This document shows, piece by piece, positions 1-11,354 of a stretch of DNA of 64,000 nucleotides. A model generated the notes under the pieces. It worked only from the letters and a program-made list of their open reading frames with translations. It ran no database searches and was not told the DNA's origin. A program made the translations under genes and the position numbers. Within the stretch, counting starts at the first letter, position 1. Each line of letters opens with the position of its first letter. Origin of the DNA: Pseudisothecium myosuroides (Eukaryota; Streptophyta; Bryopsida; Hypnales; Lembophyllaceae); contig OX637289.1 in NCBI GenBank assembly GCA_951799445.1, positions 47,282,264-47,346,263 on the forward strand, given 5' to 3'.

Positions 1-1420
1 ACGCTCACGCTACTCGACCCAAGACACAGATTCCGGATCAGATCGACACTGTCGACGTACGTACTTCGACAAAGCGGGCTACAGAGTACTATTGCTGTAA
101 CTCATCTTCCTGGCTAATAATCTCTCGGACAACACGCATCAGCCGACCACGCTTAGCTGGAATTCAACATGCAACACATGCATAAATGGACAGCATCATG
201 CAGGGTCAGCGCGCGCGCGCACGGCGAGCGACATTGACTGGAATTGTCAGAATTCCATTCCCCAACTTGGATCCCAACTTGATCATTCCCAAGCAAGTGG
301 TTCATCAGCCATATCTGGAAACATGAGAACACAGAGCCGAGCTGGATAATTTATACTGCGGAGTCCTTGCTTGAGAAGCAGGCAGAGCGAGCGTGAGTGG
401 GGGCAGGCAGCCAGTGGGCTCGCATGCCAAGCGCGCGGGCTTGAGATCCCTCTAGAAGGTCCGCGTTGAGTGAGCTGGGTGATATGCCCCCAGCGTCCGC
501 GCTCTTCGGTGCTCGCAGGTCTAGCTTTCGGAGCTCTGCCATGTGGCCATTTCCAAGCGTTTCGCCAAATGGCAAGGCGAAACAGTGCTGCCCCGTGGCT
601 CCCATGAAGTGCCGATCGACGCCCCGCCTATGCACGGGACTCGGCCTTCGAGGGCAGGAATCTCGAAGAAGTTGCCGGCCGGAAGGTCCTGGAACCTCAC
701 TGCCGGAAGCTTCCTTCCATATCTCGGTCAGCTGGAGATGCTCAATTGCCCACTGCTCGAAAAGCCGACAAAACAAGGAATCCTGGGCCGGTACAGTCCT
801 GAGCCTTTTTCTTTGGATTATCGATCTTATTCCGTGTCAATGTAACGTCAAATCCTGGGCTTGGATGGGCTTGGAGCCTTTGATTTCGATGAAGTTAAGC
901 TTATCTTATTCCTCAGTCCGTGAAGTCCGTAAAATATGAGTTGAATCAAATTCTGGGCTTTGATTGGGGGCTTCACTTGGCAGTTGGAGCGTTCGTAAAG
1001 GCTTGTTGGTTCCCACTTGCTGGTCGTCCTTTTTTCTGGATTTACCTTCAACTTCCTTATTATTAGAACTTGTTTTATACTTACGTACACTTGGGACTTG
1101 TGGAGGAAGGGGGCGGCTTGACGTGGAGCTTACTCATTTGCATGGGAAGGAGAAGATGCGACAACGTAGGTCCCGGAGCACTGGGCCACTGGCTGGGCTG
1201 GGGTGCCTGTGGGAGCGACGTCACCAGGCCCAAACTTGGCTTCACATGTGGCTTTCAGTTGGTCAATGCCAAAGCTGGAATAATATCAAAGCTGGGCTCT
1301 CCTTTGGTCGAGGGGGGAAAGGGTGGCATATTGCAAAAGGGGAGAGCATCAAGCTTTGCGCTTTTGTACAGTACAATGCTAGGAAGGGGTAGACACTAGG
1401 ACTAGGAGCATGCATGGATG
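1..1420. other. Unassigned higher-GC segment
   Basis: This stretch has clearly higher GC than the next 8 kb. It holds overlapping open frames on both strands, for example minus 351-776 and plus 466-939. None shows a domain I recognise, and the longest minus frame starts only at TTG. It may be the edge of a gene lying off the left end, a UTR or an old exon. A short GC alternation lies near 209-220. I do not call a gene here. Confidence 0.3.
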
Positions 1421-1539
1421 ATAAGGGCCCTTTTCAATAGCCTCCAAAACCTTTATCATATCTTGGCAAGTGGATATGTGTTCAAAGGACAAATGTCATC
1501 TTGTGCAAACGGTTTTATAGATACAAAATGTAGAATAAA

Positions 1540-2727
1540 ATTGTCAATCAACGCACCAACAAAATTGAAACCCTTCTTTACATTAATATAGAGACTAACA
1601 TGCTCTGAAATGTGGCGTGATTATTAAATGTCATGTTAAAATTCACCTTAACAAAACAAAATGCAAAAAACTTTTTTACTACAAATTTTATTGCAATGTG
1701 AAGACAATTAGGCTAAAAACTAGTTAAAAATTCCTTACAACCCTTCACCACAAAGTATTTGGTCAATGGTGTGGTGATACAATATCTTAACTTTTTTTGG
1801 ACTTACAGACTTTTAATTTATTTATTTTTTGTGTTGAAGAATTGTGTTGAGAGTCTAGGAAAAAAATTCAAAAATTACACACTTGATTTTCATTCTTTAA
1901 AAAATTGTTAAGTAGAAGTAGATCTAAGATCAAGAGAAAACTAAATTGTTAATAGCTCTAAGATGGGATGTGAAGACAATTAGGCTAAAAACTAGTTAAA
2001 AATTCCTTACAACCCTTCACCACAAAGTATTTGGTCAATGGTGTGGTGATACAATATCTTAACTTTTTTTGGACTTACAGACTTTTAATTAATTTATTTT
2101 TTGTGTTGAAGAATTGCGTTGAGAGTCTAGGAAAAAAATTCAAAAATTACACACTTGATTTTCATTCTTTAAAAAATTGTTAAATAGAAGTAGATCTAAG
2201 ATCAAGAGAAAACTAAATTGTTAATAGCTCTAAGATGGGATTGAAGCACTATAATCCCAATGGTGTGATTGTTTTAGCAAGCAAACTTAACCATGTCAAA
2301 TTTTTTTTTTGAAAAATTGTGAAAATTGCATTAAAAAATGAATCCAATAAGTTATCTTTTCAAGAAGATGCTCTAATTGCCGGAAAAATAAGATTGTCCA
2401 TAACTTTCATATAACAAATCCAAATGGAATGAATCAAAGCTTCCCATATAGATAAAATTACAATCTATGAGAAACAAAAGAAAATTTGAAACTAAATTTT
2501 TTTTGGTGCAAGGAGGCTTCTGGTCACCCCACCAAAAAAAGAGGACCTTTTGTGTCATAACTTTTGTTCCCAGGCACCGATTGAAATAAAAATTATATTG
2601 CTAGAAAGCTCATGTGCTTTTCTATCTTCACAAAAAGTTTCAAAAAATCGTGATGAATATTGAGGCCATAGGAGCCTATCCGAAATCTACTTTGTCGATC
2701 CTTTGAGGAGACATTGGGACTTTAGGG
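1540..2727 (+). mobile_element. AT-rich non-autonomous element, TTAA family A, long form
   Basis: The right end reads CTTTAGGG followed by TTAA at 2728-2731, as at the right ends of the elements at 53343 and 58641. The interior shares blocks with those elements in the same order: a hexanucleotide-rich start, a segment around 2390-2450 resembling 'aactttc..aaatggaatgaatcaaagctt', and a closing block near 2640-2720. The left end is indistinct. It has no coding capacity. A 272-bp internal tandem duplication makes it longer than the roughly 900-bp copies. Confidence 0.5.
1696..2239. repeat. Near-perfect 272-bp tandem duplication
   Basis: Positions 1696-1967 and 1968-2239 are almost identical, with only a few substitutions and one or two small length changes. 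The duplication is local and recent, and lies inside the AT-rich element. Confidence 0.9.
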
Positions 2728-2973
2728 TTAATCTTGAATAATATATCATCCAATTGAAATACATTTGTTTACAAATGTGGTGTTTCAAACTTCACAATCT
2801 TTTATAAAGTTTGCGTGCTATGCGGTTATTGTTTGGTAATTGAAACAATTGTTATTTGTTTTTTGGAATTGTACGGTGAATGGCAAGTTTACTCTACTTA
2901 CTTCCAAAAAAATCCTAATCAATTGACAAGAAATACCACCATTCATAAAGAATGAACTCTAGCACTACTATTA

Positions 2974-3681
2974 GGGTGATTGCAAGAAAGACTGGTTCTC
3001 TTTTGCGTCACAATTGAAGTGACGGAGTTGTCATCAGCTATAACTTTTGAAGCTTGAAATTTTTATTGGAAATGGCTAACTTGATAGTATTTAGATCCTC
3101 TATTTTTTTTAAAACAAAAATCATTTTATATTTAAATTTTAATTAAGCTAATTTATTATACTTTGTGGTTTAGGGGTTTTTAGTACTGAGGAGTATCCAA
3201 AATTAATGATCTAGAGCTGAAATTTTTGTAGTCTATTTCCACAGTGGGAAGTCATGTTTCTACCAAAAGAAATTTTAAAATGTTTTATTTTATGTCTTCT
3301 ACATGCATGCTAATAGGACTCCTTTGCACACGCACTTCTGAACATTGAAGATGGTTTTAAGATCATTCTTTTCGTGAAATCTCTTCATCATAAAGTTCTC
3401 CCAAATTGACAATTTTTAATTTTCTTCAAAATTTATTTTCCTATTTTTTACAATTTAAAATGTGAAAGTACCTATTTTCATGAGATTTTGCACTTTTCTA
3501 GTTCTCCTACTTAGAATTTTTTTCTAAACTTCTCCTTCTTATGGTTTCTTCTTTTTAAAGGAGTATACATTAAACATATTTTTTAAATTTAAAAAAAATC
3601 TAATTATACAATACTCCCTCCAAAAAAATGAGTACCATGGGAAACGTTACAAAAACTAGTCGGTCTTTCTTGCAACGACCC
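2974..3681. mobile_element. MITE-like element with GGGTNRTTGCAAGAAAGAC ends
   Basis: The left end GGGTGATTGCAAGAAAGAC (2974 onward) is matched in inverted form by the right end, GTCTTTCTTGCAACGACCC (to 3681). Both sides are bordered by ATTA (2970-2973 and 3682-3685), a probable 4-bp target duplication. It is 708 bp long and has no open frame. A second copy with its own 4-bp duplication lies at 36280-37749 in the opposite orientation. Confidence 0.7.
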
Positions 3682-4667
3682 ATTAAAGGGTATGTAGTAA
3701 TTCAAATTTAAATTTAGATGCAATTGAATCATAAAGCATTTCTCCATTTGTTATAAATTTTAAAAAATAAAAAATAAAAAAATAAAAAAATCATAAAGCA
3801 TTGCCTCCTTTGTATATTGAAATTGGTATGCTCAAATATTAAATCTATATTTGAAGAGTCTTCTAATGTAAAGCATCCACATTAGTCCATACCAAATGTG
3901 TTTAACACATACTTAACCCTGTAAGGTTGCAAAAGCCAAAAAATGGCATATGAATTGTATCAAATACAAACTAGAAGATGAAGAAATTTAATATTTTCAT
4001 CCCATTTTTATTTTTAGACTTTCTTGAGCATATTTGAAGTAAATGGTCCGTAGTGGAAATTTTCTCATCAAGATAGTATTAAATTTTTTATATAAAAAGA
4101 CGCTGAAAATGTGAATTACAAAACATGTTTTTTTAACATTGTAGCATTTGTACCTCCTTCCAAATATTAGTCAAAAAAAGGATCTTTTTGAGTTTGAGCC
4201 CAAGAAATGAAATTAATTTTGTGAAGTCTAATTTCTACTTCAATTAAAATTAAAAAATTAAAAACTAAAATTATATATTTTATTCTAATTTGAACTTTGA
4301 ACTAGTAAACACAATTGATTGATTTTCTAATTATAAAATGACATAAACTTTAATATGTATTTGATATAAATTTCTTCACTTTTTCTTTGAAGTTGCCACT
4401 AACTAATTTCAAATCATTAAGTAAAAATTTGAATATTTTACAACATGTAAAGGACAGGTTGTATTATTTCTAAGAAAAATGAAAAAGAAAATGATTCATG
4501 TAGAGATAAAATAGAGCAACAATGGGTTTGATTATTTGGTCAATAGTTGTGTCCTAATATCAATTTACTTTTGAAGGGCCATGCCTCAAGTGACACGGTT
4601 GGATTGAAGTCTTGGAGAATATATAAAAGTTTTTTCAAATATATAAGCCATGTGGTGGATCTTCTAA
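3682..4667. other. AT-rich intergenic DNA
   Basis: Low-complexity AT-rich sequence without a supportable gene. An AAAT/AAAAAT-rich run lies near 3760-3795. Confidence 0.5.
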
Positions 4668-5110
4668 TACGGGGAATGCTGGGAAGCGAGCGTGGAGCGG
4701 CGAGCAGCGAGCGGGAAGCGGGGATTGGTGAACGGGGAGCTGAAATATTAGAAGGAAAAACAAAAAAGTTGGAAAAATATGGATGAAAAAGTGGATGAAA
4801 GTTGATGGAAAAATGGATGAAATTTAAAAAAAATTCATGAAATTGGATGGAAGAAATGGAAAGAAGTGGTTGGATAAAATAGATGAAAGGAATTGGAAAA
4901 AAATGGATGAAAATTGGTGAAAAATTGGATGAAACCAGATGAAAGTGGATGAAAAAATGGATGAAAGTTGGTGAAAATTTGGATGAAAAATTTGGATGAA
5001 ACTAGATGAAAGTGAATGAAAAAAATGGATGAAAGTGGTTGGAAGATATGGATGAAAAATTGTCAGAAATGGATGAAAGGTTAGGAAAGAAGTAGAAGAG
5101 AAAGGGTTAA
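4668..5110 (+). repeat. GAGCG-rich plus GGATGAAA simple-repeat block
   Basis: An AGCG-rich stretch (about 4680-4745) is followed by about 370 bp of degenerate GGATGAAA/GTGGATGAAAA repeats. The same two-part arrangement occurs inverted at about 35640-36010, including the flanking 'TCTAATAC' next to the AGCG part. This is a dispersed repeat family, not a gene. The open frames through it are repeat artefacts. Confidence 0.7.
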
Positions 5111-5129
5111 AATCTAGAAAAAAATTCCA

Positions 5130-6230
5130 TTCAATTAAAAATGGTTTTGTTTGTTCTATAGAACCCATTCCCATGGAAGTAACTTGTCCTATGACCGTGG
5201 AGGTGTAGGGTTCCTACAATAATGTATTTAGGAAACATTTTCAATTTTTCAATCAATTTTTTCACTGCAACCTACAAGGGGGCTATTTTGTGAGCCTTGG
5301 AGCGTGAGCCACAAAGTCCAGTGTTTGAGTTTTTTGAATCTCATCTTCATCTTCTATACCATCTCCCACCATAGGCCCATGACCATCACCTATGTCATCA
5401 TTTGCCTCTCCTTTTATGCCAATAAAAAATTATCTTCAGCATCTACCTCATCACCGGGCCTCATCAGGGGGACTGAGGACTTTGAAAGAGAGATCATGAT
5501 CACCTCGGACACTAAGTTTTGAATGGAAAACCACATTACTATAAAAGTGCACAAATGGAGTCCGATTGTAGTTCAAATAATGAAGAACAATATAAACAAG
5601 ATTGTTTGGTAGATGAACAAGAGTACAGTCTTATGTCACCAAACAAAATATAAGTTGGTACATTAAGTTTCATTTGTATACTATAAAGGATGTACATTAT
5701 TCAAGTCTACAACTGCATGTTTGGAGTAGAGACTTCCATAGTCCACAATAAACACACAAAATACAAACTAACAAAATTTGAGAAGATACGGTAGCTGGAT
5801 GACACCTCCAGGCCATTGTACCTAATATGATCAAGTCCAAATGTCCTTGGAAAATATAAAAGAACAAGAACTAGTTCATCTGACCCCAGTCATGTGCAGC
5901 ATGATTTTAGAGATGGCCAATCCCATTCTCTGTCCATTTCCTCCAAAGAGCATTGAGGCTTACCAACGGCCTCTCCATAACATCTTGTACGTTCTCCAAC
6001 GGTGAATTAGCTTGGGGTAAAATTCAAAAACCAAATGGATATTAGAGACAATGTAAATGAATACATCAACCATATAACTTTTGCAAGCAAAGACCCCTAC
6101 ATGTCTAGTATGGTGTAGAAACACCGACTTTTAATCCTCATGGTCGGACCAAAAACAATATTTGTAGGGATTTACAGGTCCCACCAACAACCAAAATCTA
6201 AATTGGAAGCCTCATAATTTGATACAAATC
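5130..6230. other. Intergenic DNA without recognised features
   Basis: AT-rich. A 72-codon plus-strand frame at 5304-5522 contains simple TCATC-type sequence and no recognisable domain. I see nothing else. Confidence 0.4.
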
Positions 6231-6234
6231 AAAA

Positions 6235-7320
6235 TCCCCCAAAAGAATTCTTTCATAAGTTAGAGCCCCTAAAGCCCCTCTCACTACCAAAAGGCCTTGG
6301 TATAATAGAGTTATTTGTAAAGTACCCAAAATTGGGGTTTAAACCTTGAAGTTTTGTGAAAAAGTAGGTTTTGGACAAAAAATCAATACAAAAGTGGGTA
6401 TCAAACTTTCTTAAGCACCCAAATCGACCAAAAAGAAGTTTGGTCCGGACTTTGCTTGCGGTTTAGTGGTCGCCTGTGGTGTCGTGGTCGCCTTTGGGGT
6501 CGTCCGTCGGAGGAAATTTGTCGGAAAAAGTCCCCTCCAAACTAGAGGGGACTTTACGAATAACTCTAATGTATGAAGTCAAAAGTTTCAAAACAAAAAA
6601 TACCGCATTTGAAGATAATTAAGAGATTCAATTAAAAGACATTACAAAATAAAAAGCAACAAACTTTGTAAGGTAGAGCCCCAAAGGCTACTATTGCCAA
6701 AAAAACTAGAGGCTCGTGTAGTTGGTTGAAACCTCTAAAATTAAAATAAAAAACAAACGAAACTTGAAGAGATGAAAAATAATGACATCAATAATACAAA
6801 AAAAAAATTCCCAAAAGTAAGAGTCTTCAAAGACCTTCTCGCCACCGAGAAGCCTTATGCTGGTCCATGTGGTCAAAACAACTCAATTTAAACACCGCAA
6901 CTCTTGAAACATTTAGAGATTCAGATAAAAGCCATCATAAACTTTAAAAAAAAATTACATAAGCTAGCGCCCTTGAAGCCTCTTAGCACTGAGAGGCCTT
7001 TTGTTGGTGAAGAGTCATGGAACTTTTGCAAACATTAATCAACAACTTACGAAGTTTGACTAGATTCATTTCACAACAATCAAGATTTAAAAATAATAAG
7101 TTGCACAAGGTAGTGCCCTCCAACCCCGTTCTTGGTGCCGAGAGGGGGTTTGGAGGGCACTACCTCATGCATATTTCACAAATATTAATCAACAACCAAT
7201 GATGTTCGACAAGATTCGTTTCACAACAAGTAAAATGAAAAATGAAAAGTTGCATGAAATAGTGCCCTTCAAACCCCCCGTTGGTATCGAGAGGGGGTTT
7301 GGAGGCACTACCATTAGAGA
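6235..7320. repeat. Degenerate copies of the TCTCGGTNCCGAGA palindrome family
   Basis: At about 6260, 6670, 6830, 6975, 7110 and 7260 a short GC-rich inverted repeat recurs (agcccctctc..accgagaggcct type), separated by AT-rich spacers. The last two, about 7101-7170 and 7251-7317, clearly belong to the array at 9.6-10.9 kb: they share GTAGTGCCCTCCAA and GGGGGTTTGGAGGGCACTACC arms. The copies become better conserved from left to right. Confidence 0.65.
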
Positions 7321-8029
7321 AATAATTAGGTCTCTGGGGGGCCGGTTTGCAGCCCTTAGAGGACCCCAAAGTTTACCTTTTTTGGAGCTTAGGGATTTAT
7401 TTTTCTCCTATTCTTGCTCACCTTCCGTCGGACTGTCGGATGATTGTCACTCTGTCAGTGGCTCCGAAACCAAGTTTAAGTGTTCAATAATTAAGGTTAA
7501 GGTACTTTGATGCACCTTAATTTGATTACATGGGGGAGTCACTAGCTTAGAGGTTTTATATATACGTGAGATTAGGGGATATTTTAAGGGGGGTTATTTA
7601 CCTAATATTTTGTAATTTAATATATCCTATTGTTAAAAATAATTCTAAATTGCCTTTTTTTATAGCACCCTATATTATTTATAATATACTTTTGAGTCCA
7701 ATTTTTTGGCCCCTATATTAGATTTAAAAATTAGATCTAATAGGTGTTGTATGATTTTTTTTCCTATTACTATTGTTTATCTTTTTTATCTTTATTCTTT
7801 TGTCCTTTCAAACCATTTTTTATGGTTACTGAAAACTAAAATACAATATGTTTGGACGAATGTACTATAGCCAAACAAATACATTCAGAGGCTGTAAATA
7901 ATATACTTTAGTTCTGTCAAACAACTTATTGCTAATCATCTACAATATATTCTAATGAATACATAATCAAGTGCAAGTACTTCAGCAAAGAAAAGATGAC
8001 ACAACATTACAGTATAATTGGGTATTAAA
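7321..8029. other. AT-rich intergenic DNA
   Basis: Mostly AT-rich. 7330-7440 has a GC-richer patch (ggggggccggtttgcagccc) resembling the ends of the CATTAGA MITE family at 10986 and 63275. No gene seen. Confidence 0.4.
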
Positions 8030-8345
8030 GTCACCTAAAATTTATCATGAATTTTGCTTTAATATATTCATATTTGTTCATTCCAAATAGTAAAAAGGTA
8101 TGAAAGAGCTAGGTGGTATATCATTATTAAGTATTAGGTGTGTAAGAGCTTGGTTGTCTTCAAATTTGGGTGAAAAGTTTTTTAGCTCCTTCAAAAATTT
8201 TAACCCAAATTTGAAGACCACCAAGCTCTTACACACCTAATAATGATCGACCACGAAGCTCTTTCATACCTTTTTATTATTTAAAGAGAACAAATAAGAG
8301 TATATTAAAGCAAAATTCATGATAGATTTTTCAAATTTTAAATGA
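8030..8345. repeat. Foldback element, about 135-bp arms
   Basis: The left arm (about 8030-8175) and right arm (about 8205-8345) are inverted copies with a few mismatches. They share, for example, 'ggtgtgtaagagcttgg' and its complement 'ccaagctcttacacacc'. The loop is about 35 nt. If transcribed, the whole unit would form a long hairpin. No coding sequence. Confidence 0.85.
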
Positions 8346-8934
8346 CTTCAAAGGACTTTGCAGATATCTCTCAAGGCAACTAGAGCCCCTCATCCAAGGT
8401 TTATGGATAATTTAGGACAAATCATGTGTCATTCTTTGTCCATATCTTCCTTATGGATATTAAATATCCACTCTACAAAATTATTTTTTCCCACATATTC
8501 TTGCCACCCTATATTTTTCTAAATAAAATCTAATACATATATAAAACAAAACCCTATATTAGTTATAATACCCTACATGTAATTCTACACAATTTATATT
8601 AGATATAATATTATTTTAAATTTTAGGTATCGAGAGGTATATAGTACCCTATCTTAGATCTCACGTGGCTTCTAATATGCGCACTAAATGACCTCCTTAG
8701 GTTTGATTATTGAGCACCTTTAACTCAGATGCTAATTGAACTTTAACCAAGTTGTGGAAAATAAAGAAAATGTCCAAAATAGTCCAATGACCATCTACTA
8801 TCAACCAAAACTTTTGATGACAATGTGAAAGACTTACCTCATTGACACTAGGTGAGAAGGAAGGGTGAAGAGGTTGTTATTATAAAAAATCAATTGTCCA
8901 TCATGAGTCCTCAAAGAGTGTCACATAACTTGAA
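8346..8934. other. AT-rich intergenic DNA
   Basis: No gene or clear repeat recognised. Confidence 0.4.
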
Positions 8935-9372
8935 GTTGAGAGCTTGGCCACTCATTGTCAAAACATAGAAATTGTGTTAAAAACTCAAATTTCAAACCTC
9001 ATTTAGGCATAGTGGTATTATTTTTTTCCAAAAAATTTGAACAAAACAAATTTGGGTAATCAAGCAAAGTTTTCTCTCAAAATCCGTTTTAGGTTTTAAG
9101 ACTTCAATGAAAAGTTATGGACAAATTTCACAGAGGGTGTCTGAGAATGTTCAAAAAAATGTCCATTCAACCCTCCTCTGAAATTTGTCCATAACTTTTC
9201 ATTGAAGTCTTAAAACCTGAAACGGATTTTTTGAGAGAAAACTTTGCTTGATTACCCAACTTTTTTTAGTTTAAATTTTTTTGAAAGAATTTGCTCTACT
9301 ATGCCTAAATGAGGTCTCAAAATTGACTTTTAACACAATTCCTGCATTTGACTAAACTATGAGCGGTTGAGC
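8935..9372. repeat. Foldback element, about 190-200-bp arms
   Basis: A large inverted repeat is centred near 9165. Left-arm sequence such as 'tttaagacttcaatgaaaag' (about 9095) is mirrored at about 9197. Outer matches extend to 'ctcattgt..attgtgttaaaa' and its inverse near 9330-9360. Pairing is near-perfect around the centre and weaker outside. It has the shape of a MITE or of a young inverted-duplication small-RNA locus. Confidence 0.85.
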
Positions 9373-9607
9373 TCCTAGTGTTCCTAATTTACATATCCCA
9401 CATGGATTGCCTCCCCCTACTACTACCCCACTAGTATAAAGAGCTCCACTTCTCACCATCATCAACAAGAACTTCAGAAAGTGCTATCTAAAGCTCAATA
9501 CGTTTAGTATCTAGCTTTAGAATCCATTGCATATGCCTTCTATTTACTTCAATTGTTAAATTTGACAATTCAACAAATGAAGTAAATGAAGCCACTTAAA
9601 AAAAAAT

Positions 9608-10890
9608 GTCCCAGAGGTATTGCCCTCCCAGCCCCCTCTCGGTGCTGAGAGGGGTCCTCTCGGAGCCGAGAGGAGGTTGGGAGGGCAATACCTCTTGCAC
9701 ATTTTTAGAAAAGGATTTTCTAAAAAGTTGGAGTTTCTAAAATGCTAGATTTAAAATTAAAAAAAAGAAGTGCAAGAGGTAGTGCCGTTCAAACCCCCTC
9801 TCGGCACCAAGAGGGGGTTGGGAGGGCACTACCTCTTGCACTTTTTTAAAAAAGGTTTCTCAAAAAAGTTGGAATTTCTAAAATGCCATATTTAAAATTA
9901 AAAAAATGTGCAAGAGGTTGTGCCCTCCCAACCCCCTCTTGGCACCGAGAAGGGATTGGGAGGGCACTACCTCTTGCACATTTTTAGAAAAGGATTCTCT
10001 AAAAAGTTGGAATTTCTAAAATGCTAGATTAAAAATTAGAAAAAAAGTGTAAGAGGTAGTGCCCTTCAAACCCCCTCTTGGCACCAAGAGGGGGTTGGGA
10101 AGGCACTACCTCTTGCACATTTTAAAAAAAGGTTTCTCTAAAAAGTTGAAATTTCTAAAATGCTAGATTTAAAATTTTAAAAAAAGTGCAAGAGGTAGTG
10201 CCCATCAAACCCCCTCTCGGCACCGAGAGGGGGTTGGGAAGGCACTACCTCTTGCACATTATCAAAAATGCTAGATTTAAAATTAAAAAAATGTGCAAGA
10301 GGTAGTGCCCTTCAAACCCCCTCTCGGTGCCGAGAGGGGGTTGGGAAGGCACTACCTCTTGCACATTTTAAAAAAAGGTTTCTCTAAAAAGTTGAAATTT
10401 CTAAAATGCTAGATTTAAAATTAAAAAAAAAAGTGCAAGAGGTAGTGCCCATCAAACCCCCTCTCGGCACCGAGAGGGGGTTGGGAAGGCACTACCTCTT
10501 GCACATTTTCAAAAATGCTAGATTTAAAATTAAAAAAATGTGCAAGAGGTAGTGCCCTTCAAACCCCCTCTCGGTGCCGAGAGGGGGTTGGGAAGGCACT
10601 ACCTCTTGCACATTTTAAAAAAAGGTTTCTCAAAAAAGTTGGAATTTCTAAAATGCTATATTTAAAATTAAAAAAATGTGCAAGAGGTTGTGCCCTCCCA
10701 ACCCCCTCTCGGTGTTGAGAGGGGGTTGGGAGGGCACTACCTCTTGCATATTTTTAAAAAAGGGTTATCTAAAAAGTTGGAATTTCTAAAATGCTAGATT
10801 TAAAATTAAAAAAATTTGCAAGAAGTAGTGCCCTCCAAACCCCCTCTCGGCACCGAGGGTACACCTCCAAGAGGACCCCTCTCATTACCG
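9608..10890. repeat. Tandem array of about ten near-palindromes of about 72 bp
   Basis: Units start at about 9608, 9770, 9908, 10047, 10187, 10292, 10433, 10538, 10678 and 10817. A typical unit reads GTGCAAGAGGTAGTGCCC, then CCCCCTCTCGG, a short centre, CCGAGAGGGGG, and GGGCACTACCTCTTGCAC. That is two arms of about 35 bp with very little loop. Spacers are AT-rich and of two lengths, giving unit spacings of about 139 bp (six times) or 105 bp (twice). They share 'aaaatgctagatttaaaatt'. Unit 1 carries an extra inner hairpin and the last unit is rearranged. No protein frame is consistent with it. Confidence 0.9.
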
Positions 10891-10985
10891 AGAGGGGTTT
10901 TCTCGAAAGTGCCTCGCTAGACTCTAGACACTGAACACATGGTTTTAAAAGGCATGGGACCACTGCTAGTTTCAGGTAAAAATAT

Positions 10986-11284
10986 CATTAGAAGGGATTT
11001 GGGGCCAAGAAAGGGCCGTTTAGGCCCGTTCCCCAATCTGTCCCCATGCTGTGAATAGTAGTATGGGCTGTCCGAAAAATATATTTTCAAAAAATAAAAA
11101 ATAAAAAAAAATAAAAAAAAATTTTTTTTACCAATTTTTTTTTTTTTGAAAATCTGATGTGGCCGAGTCCCGACCACGTCACCCTACTGCGGTGGCGCAG
11201 TTTCAGCAGTCAGGAACTATTCAACACTTGTGGAGAACTCATAGGAACTCGCGGCCCTTTAGAGGGCCCAAATTCTCTCTAATG
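10986..11284. mobile_element. MITE of the CATTAGA family
   Basis: Left end CATTAGAAGGGATTTGGGGCC. Inverted right end CATTAGAGAGAATTTGGGCCC (ending 11284). The AAAGGGCCG part of the arms also matches. The centre is a long A/T run (11080-11145). A related copy lies inverted at 63275-63601. No coding sequence. Confidence 0.6.
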
Positions 11285-11354
11285 AACAGTTAACCTGTGA
11301 TCTATATCCTTGAGCACCTCGAAGGCAGCTTTTTCCGAAAATATAAACAAATTT

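Noticed and set aside
1..940. A P450-like or other known domain in the minus frame at 351-776
   Set aside because: A short FALPFGETLG string recalls P450 N-termini, but the flanks do not fit and the frame opens with TTG.
4824..5174. 116-codon minus frame rich in Phe/His/Pro/Ser
   Set aside because: It is the GGATGAAA simple repeat translated; low complexity, not a protein.
9608..10890. Resemblance to a CRISPR array
   Set aside because: The spacers are copies of one another, the repeats are self-complementary, and the DNA is eukaryotic nuclear with no cas genes.
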